Source: Pilasporangium apinafurcum (taxonomy: Eukaryota; Oomycota; Peronosporomycetes; Pythiales; Pythiaceae). Taken from it: a stretch of DNA of 64,000 bases. Below the pieces are notes generated by a model. That model worked only from the letters and a program-made list of their open reading frames with translations. It searched no databases and was not told the DNA's origin. The translations under genes were made by a program, and so were the position numbers. The DNA lies in contig BCKE01000073.1 in the NCBI GenBank assembly GCA_001600495.1, positions 115,699 through 179,698 of the forward strand, given 5' to 3'. Shown here piece by piece: positions 20,527-29,854 of the stretch (positions within the stretch are counted from its first letter, which is position 1; the number at the start of each line of letters is the position of its first letter).

Positions 20527-22161
20527 ATGGCAAAGATGCGACCGCTGACGAGCGTCGCCATGCTTGTGCGCCACCGATCCGATCTCTCTCAACTAACTTA
20601 CGTTGCTACTACCTGTAGCGCGTATCTAGATGTTACATACAACTTGACACTCGCTCAAACAGCCGCTAAATGCAACTCGTTACGGTTGTTGCAGCATGTA
20701 GCGGCTAGACAAGCAGAAGAATGGGAACATTTATCACCACTTCTCATCAGATGCTATCGACAGGAGCAGTTTGCGGATACAATGAATGTATTGGCAACTC
20801 GAGGTTTCTTAACAGGAGCGCGATGGCTTCATGAAGTGTATTTTCCAGAAGGCAAAGTGCTATACGCAGCTACTCTCGCTGCAATGAACGGCCATGCCGA
20901 CATGCTCGAATGGCTATTGAACACGTTTCCTGAAGATCAAACACTGAATGAATCGGCGCTTTCTGGTGCATTGTCAGGTGGCCATGTGGATGTGCTGCGC
21001 GTGATGTGGCGATATAACAAACTCCAGACAGTTCCTGCACAACGACTCAGTGCATACATCAAAGGCACTCATCTGTCAGTTCTCCAGTTTCTTCACGAAC
21101 ATCGTCCTGATTTCAACAGTACGTCTGCCATGAACGATGCAGCCTCTCAAGGGAATCTGGATGTGCTCCTGTGGTTTCATGATCATCGTGGAGAGCCATT
21201 CACAGACCAAATTTTCACGAATGTGATCACTCATGGACACCTGAATATTGCCAAGTATTTATATGATCATCATTCGACTGTAGTCTCATTCTCCAATAAA
21301 ATGATGAATGAAGCAGCAAAGCAAGGTCATCTGGAGATGTTAAAGTGGCTACATGCTAATCGAACCGAAGCCTTCTTGCCAATAGCATATAATACATTCG
21401 AAGTATTTGCTACTTTAACCATCGAAGATACTGACAAGCATTGGGAAGTTTGCAAGTGGTTGTTAAATCATCAATACTCTTGTCCTCCTCGAATGTTTCA
21501 AGTCGCAACAGCGAGTGGAAATTTACCCATGCTACAATGGCTTTATGCCAATTACCAAGACGTCTTCAAAGTCCAAGCTCCATCGCTGCTGCTAGAACTT
21601 CCATCCAAAGGTCACTTAGCTATCATGCAGTGGTTTGTTGAGAAAGGATTCAAGTTTCAGTATGGTGCAATGCAAATGGCTGCCGCAAACGATCACTTAC
21701 CGGCGATGAAGTGGCTGTTGGAGATACAACCAGACATTCCCATCAACGGAGCGATGTACAGTGCTGCTGCTGTCCGGGGTAATGTGGAAATTGTCAGATT
21801 TCTGCATGAGCATCGACCCGAGCCGATCGATATAATGACGATGAACACGGCGATAGCGAGAAACCACTTCGAGGTCGTTCGCTTTCTCCATGAGAATTGC
21901 TCAGCCAAGTGCACGAAAGAGGCGATGGATAACGCACATGATGTCAAGATGCTCAACTTTCTACACAGGAATCGAACAGAGGGTTGTACAGCCCATGCTT
22001 GTGCGGTGGCTGCTATAACTGGGCGATTACTTGTGATGGAGTGGTTGTACAAGCATAAGAGAGAATTGGTCAACTTGTCACTTGTTCGACAGATGGCAAG
22101 AGCGCACCGACGATACCATATTGAGTACTGGGTAGATGCTGTCGAGGTAGGGGAGATATGA
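20527..22161 (+). CDS. Ankyrin-type repeat protein, family member 1
   Basis: 544 aa, intronless, from the ATG at 20527 (the frame opens upstream only from a TTG). The family architecture is clear. An N-terminal module of about 100 residues ends in the RQEQFADTMNV segment. About twelve helical repeats of 28-34 residues follow, with cores such as GHADMLEWLLN and GNVEIVRFLHEHR, including the central HWEVCKWL and GNLPMLQWLY motifs. A C-terminal cap, ERELVNLSLV-like, ends in YHIEYWVDAVEVGE. The repeats lack the canonical ankyrin TPLH motif. No signal peptide or catalytic domain is visible. Protein binding is inferred. It is tail-to-tail with its closest relative, member 2, with 98 bp between stops. 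Confidence 0.85.
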   Translation: MAKMRPLTSVAMLVRHRSDLSQLTYVATTCSAYLDVTYNLTLAQTAAKCNSLRLLQHVAARQAEEWEHLSPLLIRCYRQEQFADTMNVLATRGFLTGARWLHEVYFPEGKVLYAATLAAMNGHADMLEWLLNTFPEDQTLNESALSGALSGGHVDVLRVMWRYNKLQTVPAQRLSAYIKGTHLSVLQFLHEHRPDFNSTSAMNDAASQGNLDVLLWFHDHRGEPFTDQIFTNVITHGHLNIAKYLYDHHSTVVSFSNKMMNEAAKQGHLEMLKWLHANRTEAFLPIAYNTFEVFATLTIEDTDKHWEVCKWLLNHQYSCPPRMFQVATASGNLPMLQWLYANYQDVFKVQAPSLLLELPSKGHLAIMQWFVEKGFKFQYGAMQMAAANDHLPAMKWLLEIQPDIPINGAMYSAAAVRGNVEIVRFLHEHRPEPIDIMTMNTAIARNHFEVVRFLHENCSAKCTKEAMDNAHDVKMLNFLHRNRTEGCTAHACAVAAITGRLLVMEWLYKHKRELVNLSLVRQMARAHRRYHIEYWVDAVEVGEI

Positions 22162-22259
22162 TTATCAATCACGTCTTTTAGATGAAACGTAATTACAGTA
22201 AGAAAAAATTATATTAGTTGATCCTCTTCATGTGACAATCACATAGATAATACCGATTA

Positions 22260-23879
22260 TCAGCCGTTCGCCTCCATGGCATCCACCCAGTACTCGATAT
22301 GATACCTCTGATAAGTTTCAGCCGCCTCACGCACGCGTTTTAAGTCAACCAATTCGCGTTTGTACTTGTACAGCCACTCTAATACTGCCAGCCGCCCTGT
22401 AGCGGCAGCTATTGCGCATGCAGACGTCGTACATCCCTCTGTGCGGTTTCTGTACAGAAATTCCAGCATCTCAACAGTTGGTGCATTGTCCATTGCACCA
22501 GTAGTGCATCCCTCTGTTCGGTTTTCATGAAGAAATTGGACGACGTCTAGATAGTTGTTGGCAGCCGCTAACGTCATCGTATCAGCTGTGCACCCTTCCG
22601 TTCGATTTTCGTGCAGAAACTTGACTAGCTCTAAGTTACCTCGTTGAGCTCCAGCACTATGCAACGCACCTTCCGCCAAGAGATGCGGATGGGAGGCGTG
22701 CAGCCACCTCACAACAGCAAGATGTTCATTAGCTGCTGCTAGATAAATGGCATTTTCACCAAACTGGAATCCTTCTTTGTAAAGCCACTGCATCATGTAC
22801 AGGTGACCTTTGGATGGAAGCGCTTGTACCCAGTATTCGATGTTGACGTCAAAGGCCTTGCGATAATGATCGTGAAGCCACTGCAGCATGGGCAAGTTCC
22901 CACTCACTATGGCGATTTCGATCATTTGGGAGGGACAGCTACAGTGATGTGCCAGTAGCCATTTGCACACGTCCCAATACCGGTCGGTCTCGGTTACCCA
23001 AAAGCCAAAACCCCCAAACGTATCCAACGCGACAAATTCTTCCGTTCGATTCGCGTACAGCCATTTTAACATTTCAAGATGGCCATGTGTTGCTGCTACA
23101 TTCATCATTCGATTGGAGAAAGATGCGATGTGTGGATGATGTGTATGAATATACTTGACGATCTCCAGATGCCCCTCAGCTACCGCATTCCAATAAATCT
23201 TTTCTGTAAATGGCTCTGCTCGACGATCATGCAACCACAGCAGAGCCTCCATGTTGCCGTTAGATGCAGCATTCTTCATGGCGGTGGTGCTGACAAATTC
23301 CGGAAAATGTTCATGTAGAAACTGGATCACCAGCAATTGAGTCCCATCAACGTTCACGTTGATTTGCTTTGGAGAATATGCTTCGTGCTTATTGTGCTTC
23401 CACATCACACGCAGAACGTCCACATGACCATCTGATAATACACCAATAAGTGCAGATAGGTCCAGCGTTTGGTCTTCAGGGAACGAATTCAATAGCCATT
23501 CCAGCATGTCGGCATGGCCATTCTTGGCGGCGAGATTTGCAGCGTTCAGCACTCTTCCCTCTGAGAAATAAACCTCGTATAGCCACTGCGCTCCAGCCAA
23601 GAAACCACATGTCGCCAACACTGTCATCGCATCCACAAACTGCTCCTGTCGATAAGACTTCACCAGTAATGGTGATAAAGTCGCCCACTGTTGCGCTTGT
23701 CTCGCTGTAATGCGCTGCAGCAATCGTATCGAGTGAAACTTGGTGGCGTGAGCGAGAGTGTAGTCCTTTGTGGTATCCAAAAATGCCTCAACATTCCTGG
23801 CGACAGATTCCATGACCAAGTAATTGGGTTGTTTGTACATCACCGCCGCGACACTCGTCAATATCGGCGGCTGCGTCAT
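22260..23879 (-). CDS. Ankyrin-type repeat protein, family member 2
   Basis: 539 aa from the ATG at 23879; an in-frame stop lies just upstream of the open frame. It has the same N-terminal module, repeat array and C-terminal cap (YHIEYWVDAMEANG). It carries three clear HENRTEGCT-type repeats near the end (LHENRTEGCTADTMTLAA, then FLHENRTEGCTTGAMDNA, then a shortened LEFLYRNRTEGCTTSA). It shares long stretches with member 1 (GHADMLEWLLN-FPEDQTL and GHVDVLRVMW), so the two probably arose by a local inverted duplication. A TIR-like element lies about 125 bp upstream of its start. Confidence 0.85.
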   Translation of the reverse strand: MTQPPILTSVAAVMYKQPNYLVMESVARNVEAFLDTTKDYTLAHATKFHSIRLLQRITARQAQQWATLSPLLVKSYRQEQFVDAMTVLATCGFLAGAQWLYEVYFSEGRVLNAANLAAKNGHADMLEWLLNSFPEDQTLDLSALIGVLSDGHVDVLRVMWKHNKHEAYSPKQINVNVDGTQLLVIQFLHEHFPEFVSTTAMKNAASNGNMEALLWLHDRRAEPFTEKIYWNAVAEGHLEIVKYIHTHHPHIASFSNRMMNVAATHGHLEMLKWLYANRTEEFVALDTFGGFGFWVTETDRYWDVCKWLLAHHCSCPSQMIEIAIVSGNLPMLQWLHDHYRKAFDVNIEYWVQALPSKGHLYMMQWLYKEGFQFGENAIYLAAANEHLAVVRWLHASHPHLLAEGALHSAGAQRGNLELVKFLHENRTEGCTADTMTLAAANNYLDVVQFLHENRTEGCTTGAMDNAPTVEMLEFLYRNRTEGCTTSACAIAAATGRLAVLEWLYKYKRELVDLKRVREAAETYQRYHIEYWVDAMEANG

Positions 23880-24004
23880 CGCTTGCACTTGTCTCCTTCG
23901 TTTTCTGTGTTTTTCACTGAGTGGAGCTCTTGGGTACAATTCTTATCCTGAAAGTGACATGGATGTGACACACTATTAGACAGACTAGTCTGGATATACT
24001 ATTT

Positions 24005-24156
24005 TATTACCAAAGGCACCGAAAATGTCACCGTAAAAATTCCTAAGATGTTCCCTCACATTTGCTTTCGGGCTTTGTTCTAATGCTATAGCGTATGACG
24101 ATCCTAAAAGAGGGACGAGCCTCCCTGTGGACACTCTTGGACACTTGTTATTCTTT
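24005..24156. mobile_element. MITE-like element upstream of family member 2
   Basis: A left terminus TATTACCAAAGGCACCGAAA (continuing ATGTCACC) is followed about 100 bp later by GGACACTCTTGGACACTTGT, an imperfect inverted partner. The same pair of ends occurs at 44191-44300, upstream of family member 8, and related ends sit at 386-470. It could have been carried along with the gene's promoter in a segmental duplication. Confidence 0.45.
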
Positions 24157-25000
24157 CTACGTTCTGCAAGCTAACCAACTTGCGCTAGAGATTGTAGTTG
24201 GATCATAATTACTACCAGCAGCATTGTCTGGCTTTTCTTCTGTGGTCACGTCTGTACGGGTAGCAGTTTCTTGCTTACCGAATTCACACTTCCTGAAAAC
24301 AAACACTAGTCAATAACGCCATCGGGTGATGCTGCTAAGATCAATGAATGTAAATTTTCTCGTCTTCCTGGTTTTCTCACAATAGCTCTCTGATCCTTCA
24401 CACTCCATGCATACTTTTGGCTGTGACTGAGAAAGAATGCTGCTTCATCCAACACTATTCATTTTTTCCCTGTATGTTTGGACAATGATGACAAAAAATG
24501 ACGTTGTGTGCTACAGGCTTCTTGATAAGCAATGGAAGCCTTTTTGTACGTGATTTTATGTTCTAGCAAGATGTGCTGGACTGTTCGTAGAGATATTAAC
24601 GTCATACGTATTTTTCACGAAAATAGTTCACTCGGAAGTACGATCGACAAACGCGTCGATGATAGTGACATTGTGCACCTGACCGCTGCGACAGAGCTGC
24701 CGTGCTCTACATATGATAGCCACGTTTGTCAACAGCGACTGCGTGAGTGTCATGTTCATTATCTGTGCTCTCCATTGTATTTCGTGATTACTTCTGGTTT
24801 TGCGGGATCTACAATAGTGGGGAATGTAGGAAAGTGTGGGAATCAAATGAAATGTGTCTTTATCTATATCTACATTAGTGCAATCGGCTCTCTTTTATAT
24901 CTCGATCTGTCTATTCATACCCAATATCAATGACTGTTGTAAATCTATCTACCACAATGAATCACAGACGATTTGTTTCTTCATATATACTTTCAGACAT
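24157..25000. other. Intergenic stretch, no confident gene
   Basis: A plus-strand frame at 24532-24933 contains NVIRIFHENSS, faintly like one repeat of the ankyrin-type family, but too little to call a relic. Otherwise nothing is recognised. Confidence 0.35.
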
Positions 25001-26641
25001 TCACGATAGCTCGCCAGCGCGTACTGCATCGACCCAATACATCACATGAAAATGTTCATGTTGTCGAGCTATTTCACGCACAAGCTCTAAATCCATCAAC
25101 TCCTGCTTGTGAGAGTAAAGCCACTCCAGCACTTCCAGATTTCCTCGCTTGGCGGCATTCACATATGCGAGCGTCGTGCATCCTTCTGTGCGATTTGCAT
25201 GCAGATAGTTTAATATCTCGATACTTGATGTGTAGTCCATGGCATAAGTAGTGCAGACGGCAAGATTGTGTTCGTGGAGATACCGAACCACTTTCATGTG
25301 GTTGTTTTGGGCAGTGCAATCCATTGCAATGGAGCTACAGCGGTCAATCCCGGCTCTATGGAATAACCGGACGATTTCTAAGTGTCCATGCTGTGCAGCG
25401 ATACCCATTGCTCTGGATGTGCTGAAATCTGGGTACTGCTGATGAAGGAACTGAACAATTGAAAGATACCCACCTTTCGCAGCTCCTTGCATCGCTTCAT
25501 GCGTCATTTCATATCCCACACTGCAGAGCCACTGTAGTACAATTAAATGACCATTAGCTGCGATTGTACCAAGTCGTAACCTTGCGGAATCAAAGATGTG
25601 TCGATACTTGTCACGCAGCCATTGAAGCATCGGTAAATTTCCTGTGATGGATGCAAGTTGGACGAACTGAGCCGCGCAATCATAGTCATGGCTGTGCAGC
25701 CACTTGCACACCTTCCAGTAAGCATGTAAACTATCCTCTGGCAACCACCATTTGGTTACTTCCAATGTGACGCTCGACTGTATATCAAAGGTTTCAGTTC
25801 GATTCTCATGTAACCAGTCCAGCATCTCTACGTGGCCACCAGACGCGGCCACACCCATATTCGTGCTGGAAAATACCGCGATAGACTTGTCTTGCTCAAA
25901 GAGAAATTTGGTGATGTACAAATGCCCACCCTTGACGGCAGCGTCGAACGTTTCTTTAGTAAATGGCTCGCCACGTTGGTCATACAACCACTGCATCGTG
26001 TCAAGCCGTCCATGCAATGCCGCGTCCTTCATCAACGGTTCGCTTTCCAGCTCTGGGAAATTCTCGTACAGCAACTGCACCATCTGGAGTCGCCCCCCGG
26101 AGAATGTATAATTCATATGGTGCAATGTGAACACCATCCATCCTTTCCGCCTCGAAAGAAGTACCCGAATCGTGTCGACAAATCCTTTGCACATTGCCTC
26201 GTTGACAGCAGGCAATGTCATGTATTGGTCATCTGGGAACGTATCTAAAATCCACTTCAAAAGCTCTGTATGACCATACTTTGCTGTCGCATGCATCACT
26301 CGCGAGACTTTCCCGTTCGAGAAATATACTTCATGCAGCCATTTCGAACCATCGATGAAACCGTTGGTGGCGATGACAGTCATCGCATCCGCGAATTGTT
26401 GCTGTAGGTAGCTCTTGCGCAGCAAAGGCGGTAGATCTCTCCATTGCTTCAGCTGTCTGCTGCCCACACGGCCTAGTAGTATTAATGATTTGACACGAGC
26501 CGCTTGCGCGAGGTTGAAGTGCGCTGACACATCCACAAACTCGTGGATGGTCCTGGTGATGTGTGGTAGTCCATCCAGCGCTGGCTGAGTTCGAAGAACC
26601 ACCAGCACAGATGCTAACAGCAGTGGGTGTTGCTGCTCCAT
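25001..26641 (-). CDS. Ankyrin-type repeat protein, family member 3
   Basis: 546 aa from the ATG at 26641, intronless. The N-terminal module shows the family pattern (LPHITRTIHEFVDVSAHFNLAQAARV, then QQQFADAMTVIATNGFI). The repeats include HAYWKVCKWLHSH, GNLPMLQWLRDKY and GHLEIVRLFHRAG, with HANRTEGCTTLAYVNAA near the end. The C-terminal cap reads LEWLYSHKQELMDLELVREIA...HVMYWVDAVRAGE. Several cysteine/threonine repeat positions are diverged (RAGIDRCSS, HNLAVCTTY), suggesting looser constraint. Function is unknown beyond likely protein-protein interaction. Confidence 0.85.
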   Translation of the reverse strand: MEQQHPLLLASVLVVLRTQPALDGLPHITRTIHEFVDVSAHFNLAQAARVKSLILLGRVGSRQLKQWRDLPPLLRKSYLQQQFADAMTVIATNGFIDGSKWLHEVYFSNGKVSRVMHATAKYGHTELLKWILDTFPDDQYMTLPAVNEAMCKGFVDTIRVLLSRRKGWMVFTLHHMNYTFSGGRLQMVQLLYENFPELESEPLMKDAALHGRLDTMQWLYDQRGEPFTKETFDAAVKGGHLYITKFLFEQDKSIAVFSSTNMGVAASGGHVEMLDWLHENRTETFDIQSSVTLEVTKWWLPEDSLHAYWKVCKWLHSHDYDCAAQFVQLASITGNLPMLQWLRDKYRHIFDSARLRLGTIAANGHLIVLQWLCSVGYEMTHEAMQGAAKGGYLSIVQFLHQQYPDFSTSRAMGIAAQHGHLEIVRLFHRAGIDRCSSIAMDCTAQNNHMKVVRYLHEHNLAVCTTYAMDYTSSIEILNYLHANRTEGCTTLAYVNAAKRGNLEVLEWLYSHKQELMDLELVREIARQHEHFHVMYWVDAVRAGELS

Positions 26642-26958
26642 TTGACGCTTGTACTTGGAATGCCGAGCAGCTCTTCAGAAGAATGTGAGTAACATGACAT
26701 CCGATTTTGCTGACACGCGATCAATCACAAATGTCGCATGAATGTACGATGTTGAGGTTTACTAACAGAATCGCACTTAAGTGATGATATACAGCAAGAC
26801 TCTCAGATGGATACATTTTTCTGCATCAAGGACAAGGCGACATCCACTAACATAACGATTGCTATTGAAAGCGAAAATCTACCACACACACTCGACGCTG
26901 TATTCATCCAATATTCCTGTACTGCGCTCCCTCCTCCTCTTAATTATCTGACTTTTTT

Positions 26959-27070
26959 TGTGAATCTCAAACCAATCCAATACATAGTAATGCTTGTGCT
27001 CACTCGCTCTACTTCGCACACGCATCAAGTCGACCATCTCTCACTTGTGGTGGTATAGTCAATCCAACAT
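26959..27070 (-). pseudogene. C-terminal relic of an ankyrin-type family member
   Basis: One minus-strand frame reads LD-stop-LYHHK-stop-EMVDLMRVRSRASEHKHYY, then VLDWFE. It aligns with the family's C-terminal cap (LEWLYxHKRExVDLxRVREIA...YHIxYW). Two stops interrupt it and no upstream repeats remain. A decayed copy once lay between members 3 and 4. Confidence 0.6.
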
Positions 27071-27522
27071 TTGTACACCAGAAGTTCACATATTTGGGTG
27101 GATCAACTATTTTTATATTTTTCTAGGCGTCACGAATGTCGAATAGCGCAAAATGAATCGACTAGCAAAATGAAGATCAGTTCCCAAATTACCATGTGGA
27201 GCAACTTTGAAAAGAATACAAGAGATGCGCTGGAAGGACCGCAATCTCTCGGATAACAACAACGACAGACATAATCGGTGAGTCTTCCGTCTTGATCTCT
27301 TGTTCCCATTTGAGAAGCCACTAAAGCTTCAAATTAAAGCAAAAATGATTATGATTGGTTATTAATACCCAATATCAATGTAAAAACAATATTCTATTGG
27401 TTAAAAATTGATACATTCTCTTACAAATATATTTCACTAGTCGATTGGGCTCAGATAGATGGAAGACTGAGGACATTCTCTGATTCTACTGGGTGACGAA
27501 GAAGAATCCCATAACACAAGCG

Positions 27523-29184
27523 ATGCTTACGACAAACCAGGCGATGACGAATTCCTTTGGACCACAATCACTACTGGCATCAGTGACAGTAGTTGCAAGA
27601 GCATTACCCCCTCTATCTTGTCTTCCTCATGTCACTACTACCATCAATGCGTTTGCGGACGTGACGGCGAATTGGGACGTCATTCATGCTGCCAAATTCG
27701 ACTCACTCCGCTTGCTCTACCGTGTCGCTGCACAGCAAGCCATAAGATGGACGACACTCGGTCCAAATCTCGTGAAAGCATACAAGCAGCAGCAATTCGT
27801 GGATGCAATGAATATTATGGCGACGCGAGGTTTTCTTGTTGGCGCACACTGGCTGCACGAAGTCTATTTCCAAGAGGGCAAAGTGAAATTTCCAGCGCAG
27901 CAGGCAGCAGATCATGGTCATGCAGCGTTCCTGGACTGGCTACTTGACACATTTGGTGATGAAATTGAATTTAATACGATGGGATTACTTCATGCGGTGG
28001 GCCATGGTTACGTGGACGTGCTCCGTGTGGTGATGGAGAAGAGTCGTCATCTCCATTTCGAGCCGCACGAGGTCGATCGATACAGTGCTTATGCCACCAG
28101 TCTACCTATCGTTCATTTTCTTCACAATAACTACCCAGAATTTGATAGTAGACCTGTGATGAGAACCGCAGCAAAGCACGGGAACTTGGATATGATGTTA
28201 TGGCTGCACAAGCATCGTGCCGAGAAATTCACACCAGATGTGTTTCAAGCCGCAGTGTTGGGTGGTCAGCTACATGTAGCTCAGTACCTTCGCACTTACC
28301 ACGCAGATATCACCGCAATGTCCAATCGATATATGAACATCGCAAGTGCCAAGGGATTTGTCGATATCCTGGATTGGATATATATGAATCGAACGGAAGA
28401 TTTTATTCCGAATGGGGGGATTTTTCATCGCCCCATTCTCTTAGTTTGGGGACAGGAGCAGAATGCTGACGGACACTGGGAAGTTTGCAAATGGCTGCAT
28501 GCCCATAGGTACAACTGTGAGCCAGAGTTTATTCAGATGGCAGCCATTGCAGGGAATCTACCGATGCTCGAGTGGCTCTTCATCCACTATCGTCATGTTT
28601 TTGAATCAAATCTAGAGGTTCTGGATGTGGATGGTGCCGCCTCGAGAGGATACCTTGAGGTTATCAAGTGGTTGGATAGCAAGGGGCTCCAGTTTACGAT
28701 TGAGGCAGTGAATAGCGCGGCTAAGAATGGCCATCTACCTGTCATCCAGTACTTCCACTCGCATTGGCCACAATTATTTACATCTCAAGCGATGGACAAT
28801 GCTGCGGCAGGTGGTGCTTTAGAAATTGTCAAGTTCTTGCATGACCACCGAAGGGAAGGATGCACCACGGATGCGATGGATCTGGCAGCCAATAGAAATG
28901 ACATGGAGATGGTCAAGTTCCTCCACGAGAATCGAACGGAAGGGTGCACAACCTGGGCGATGGATAATGCCGAACACGTAGAGATGCTACAGTATTTGCA
29001 TAAACATCGCACAGAAGGATGCTCTGTTGACGCTTCTATGATTGCTGTTTGGGGTCGACTGGAAGTGTTGGAGTGGTTCTACCAACACAAGCGTAATATG
29101 ATAGATCTTGAGCGTGCTCGAGAGGTAGCCACGGAATACCACATCCTCTACTGGCTGGATGCTATTGAGGCGGGGGAAGTGTAG
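27523..29184 (+). CDS. Ankyrin-type repeat protein, family member 4
   Basis: 553 aa from the ATG at 27523; the frame opens at a GTG 30 bp earlier, and a further ATG at residue 8 is possible. The N-terminal module has LPHVTTTINAFADVTANWDV and YKQQQFVDAMNIMATRGF. The array includes HWEVCKWLHAHRYNC, GNLPMLEWLFIHYRHVFE and three consecutive HRREGCTTD / HENRTEGCTTW / HKHRTEGCSVD units. The cap reads LEWFYQHKRNMIDLERAREVA...YHILYWLDAIEAGE. It is one of the best-preserved members and is intronless. The upstream 160 bp is very AT-rich. Confidence 0.85.
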   Translation: MLTTNQAMTNSFGPQSLLASVTVVARALPPLSCLPHVTTTINAFADVTANWDVIHAAKFDSLRLLYRVAAQQAIRWTTLGPNLVKAYKQQQFVDAMNIMATRGFLVGAHWLHEVYFQEGKVKFPAQQAADHGHAAFLDWLLDTFGDEIEFNTMGLLHAVGHGYVDVLRVVMEKSRHLHFEPHEVDRYSAYATSLPIVHFLHNNYPEFDSRPVMRTAAKHGNLDMMLWLHKHRAEKFTPDVFQAAVLGGQLHVAQYLRTYHADITAMSNRYMNIASAKGFVDILDWIYMNRTEDFIPNGGIFHRPILLVWGQEQNADGHWEVCKWLHAHRYNCEPEFIQMAAIAGNLPMLEWLFIHYRHVFESNLEVLDVDGAASRGYLEVIKWLDSKGLQFTIEAVNSAAKNGHLPVIQYFHSHWPQLFTSQAMDNAAAGGALEIVKFLHDHRREGCTTDAMDLAANRNDMEMVKFLHENRTEGCTTWAMDNAEHVEMLQYLHKHRTEGCSVDASMIAVWGRLEVLEWFYQHKRNMIDLERAREVATEYHILYWLDAIEAGEV

Positions 29185-29309
29185 ATTGAGTTCGACATAT
29201 GAAGTTGTACGCAACCATCGAGATGAAAAATAAAAGAAAACGATATTGATTATCAGCGATGTGTCCAAGTTCGGAAACATGTTGATAATTTAGAATGTTT
29301 ATGGAATAT

Positions 29310-29430
29310 CTTTACTCTCTACTACGTCTAACCAGTAGAGAATGTGGAGCTGTTTCCATGTGAGAACGAATCTGTGTGATTTTACCAAATATATGAGTTT
29401 GCGCTTATGGTGGTACACCCACTCGAGGAC
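29310..29430 (-). pseudogene. C-terminal relic of an ankyrin-type family member
   Basis: The minus strand reads VLEWVYHHKRKLIYLV, about ten diverged residues, then WKQLHILYWLDVVES without a stop in this part. This is the family's C-terminal cap and closely matches member 5 (WNQLHILYWLDAV). No convincing repeats remain upstream. It is probably a tandem remnant of member 5. Confidence 0.7.
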
Positions 29431-29854
29431 ACGTCGAATAGATGTCTCGAGCACGTATGAGGCTCCAGACAGGCAGCATGTGATTCCACAAGAGAAAAGT
29501 AGCTAACTTCACGACGAATATAACGACAGTGATGCATGCAAACCCCTTCTTGCGTCGAATTTGTTGCATCCTTGAGATTATGTTGGAACGTTTGGTTTTA
29601 ATTCGCTAATTTCTGCTCAAATCTGTGGCTGTAGAACGAGCGCACTGTAGTCCCTCATTCTCATCGTCATCATTGCCACTTCGATGCTGGGTAATTGGAG
29701 GCGAATTAGACGATTTCATCCAACTCGCTGGAGACCACATGGTTTCATTTAGCTCTTCTATAATATCAAATTTCTCGTTGTCTATTTTGCAAACAGATGG
29801 CAAAATGAGATGCCCAGACAGCGACGTTGATATGCTAGCCGTCCATCTCCACAA

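Noticed and set aside
24532-24933. 133-aa frame with a faint NVIRIFHENSS similarity to the ankyrin-type repeats
   Set aside because: A match of about 20 residues without neighbouring repeats is too weak to call a relic.
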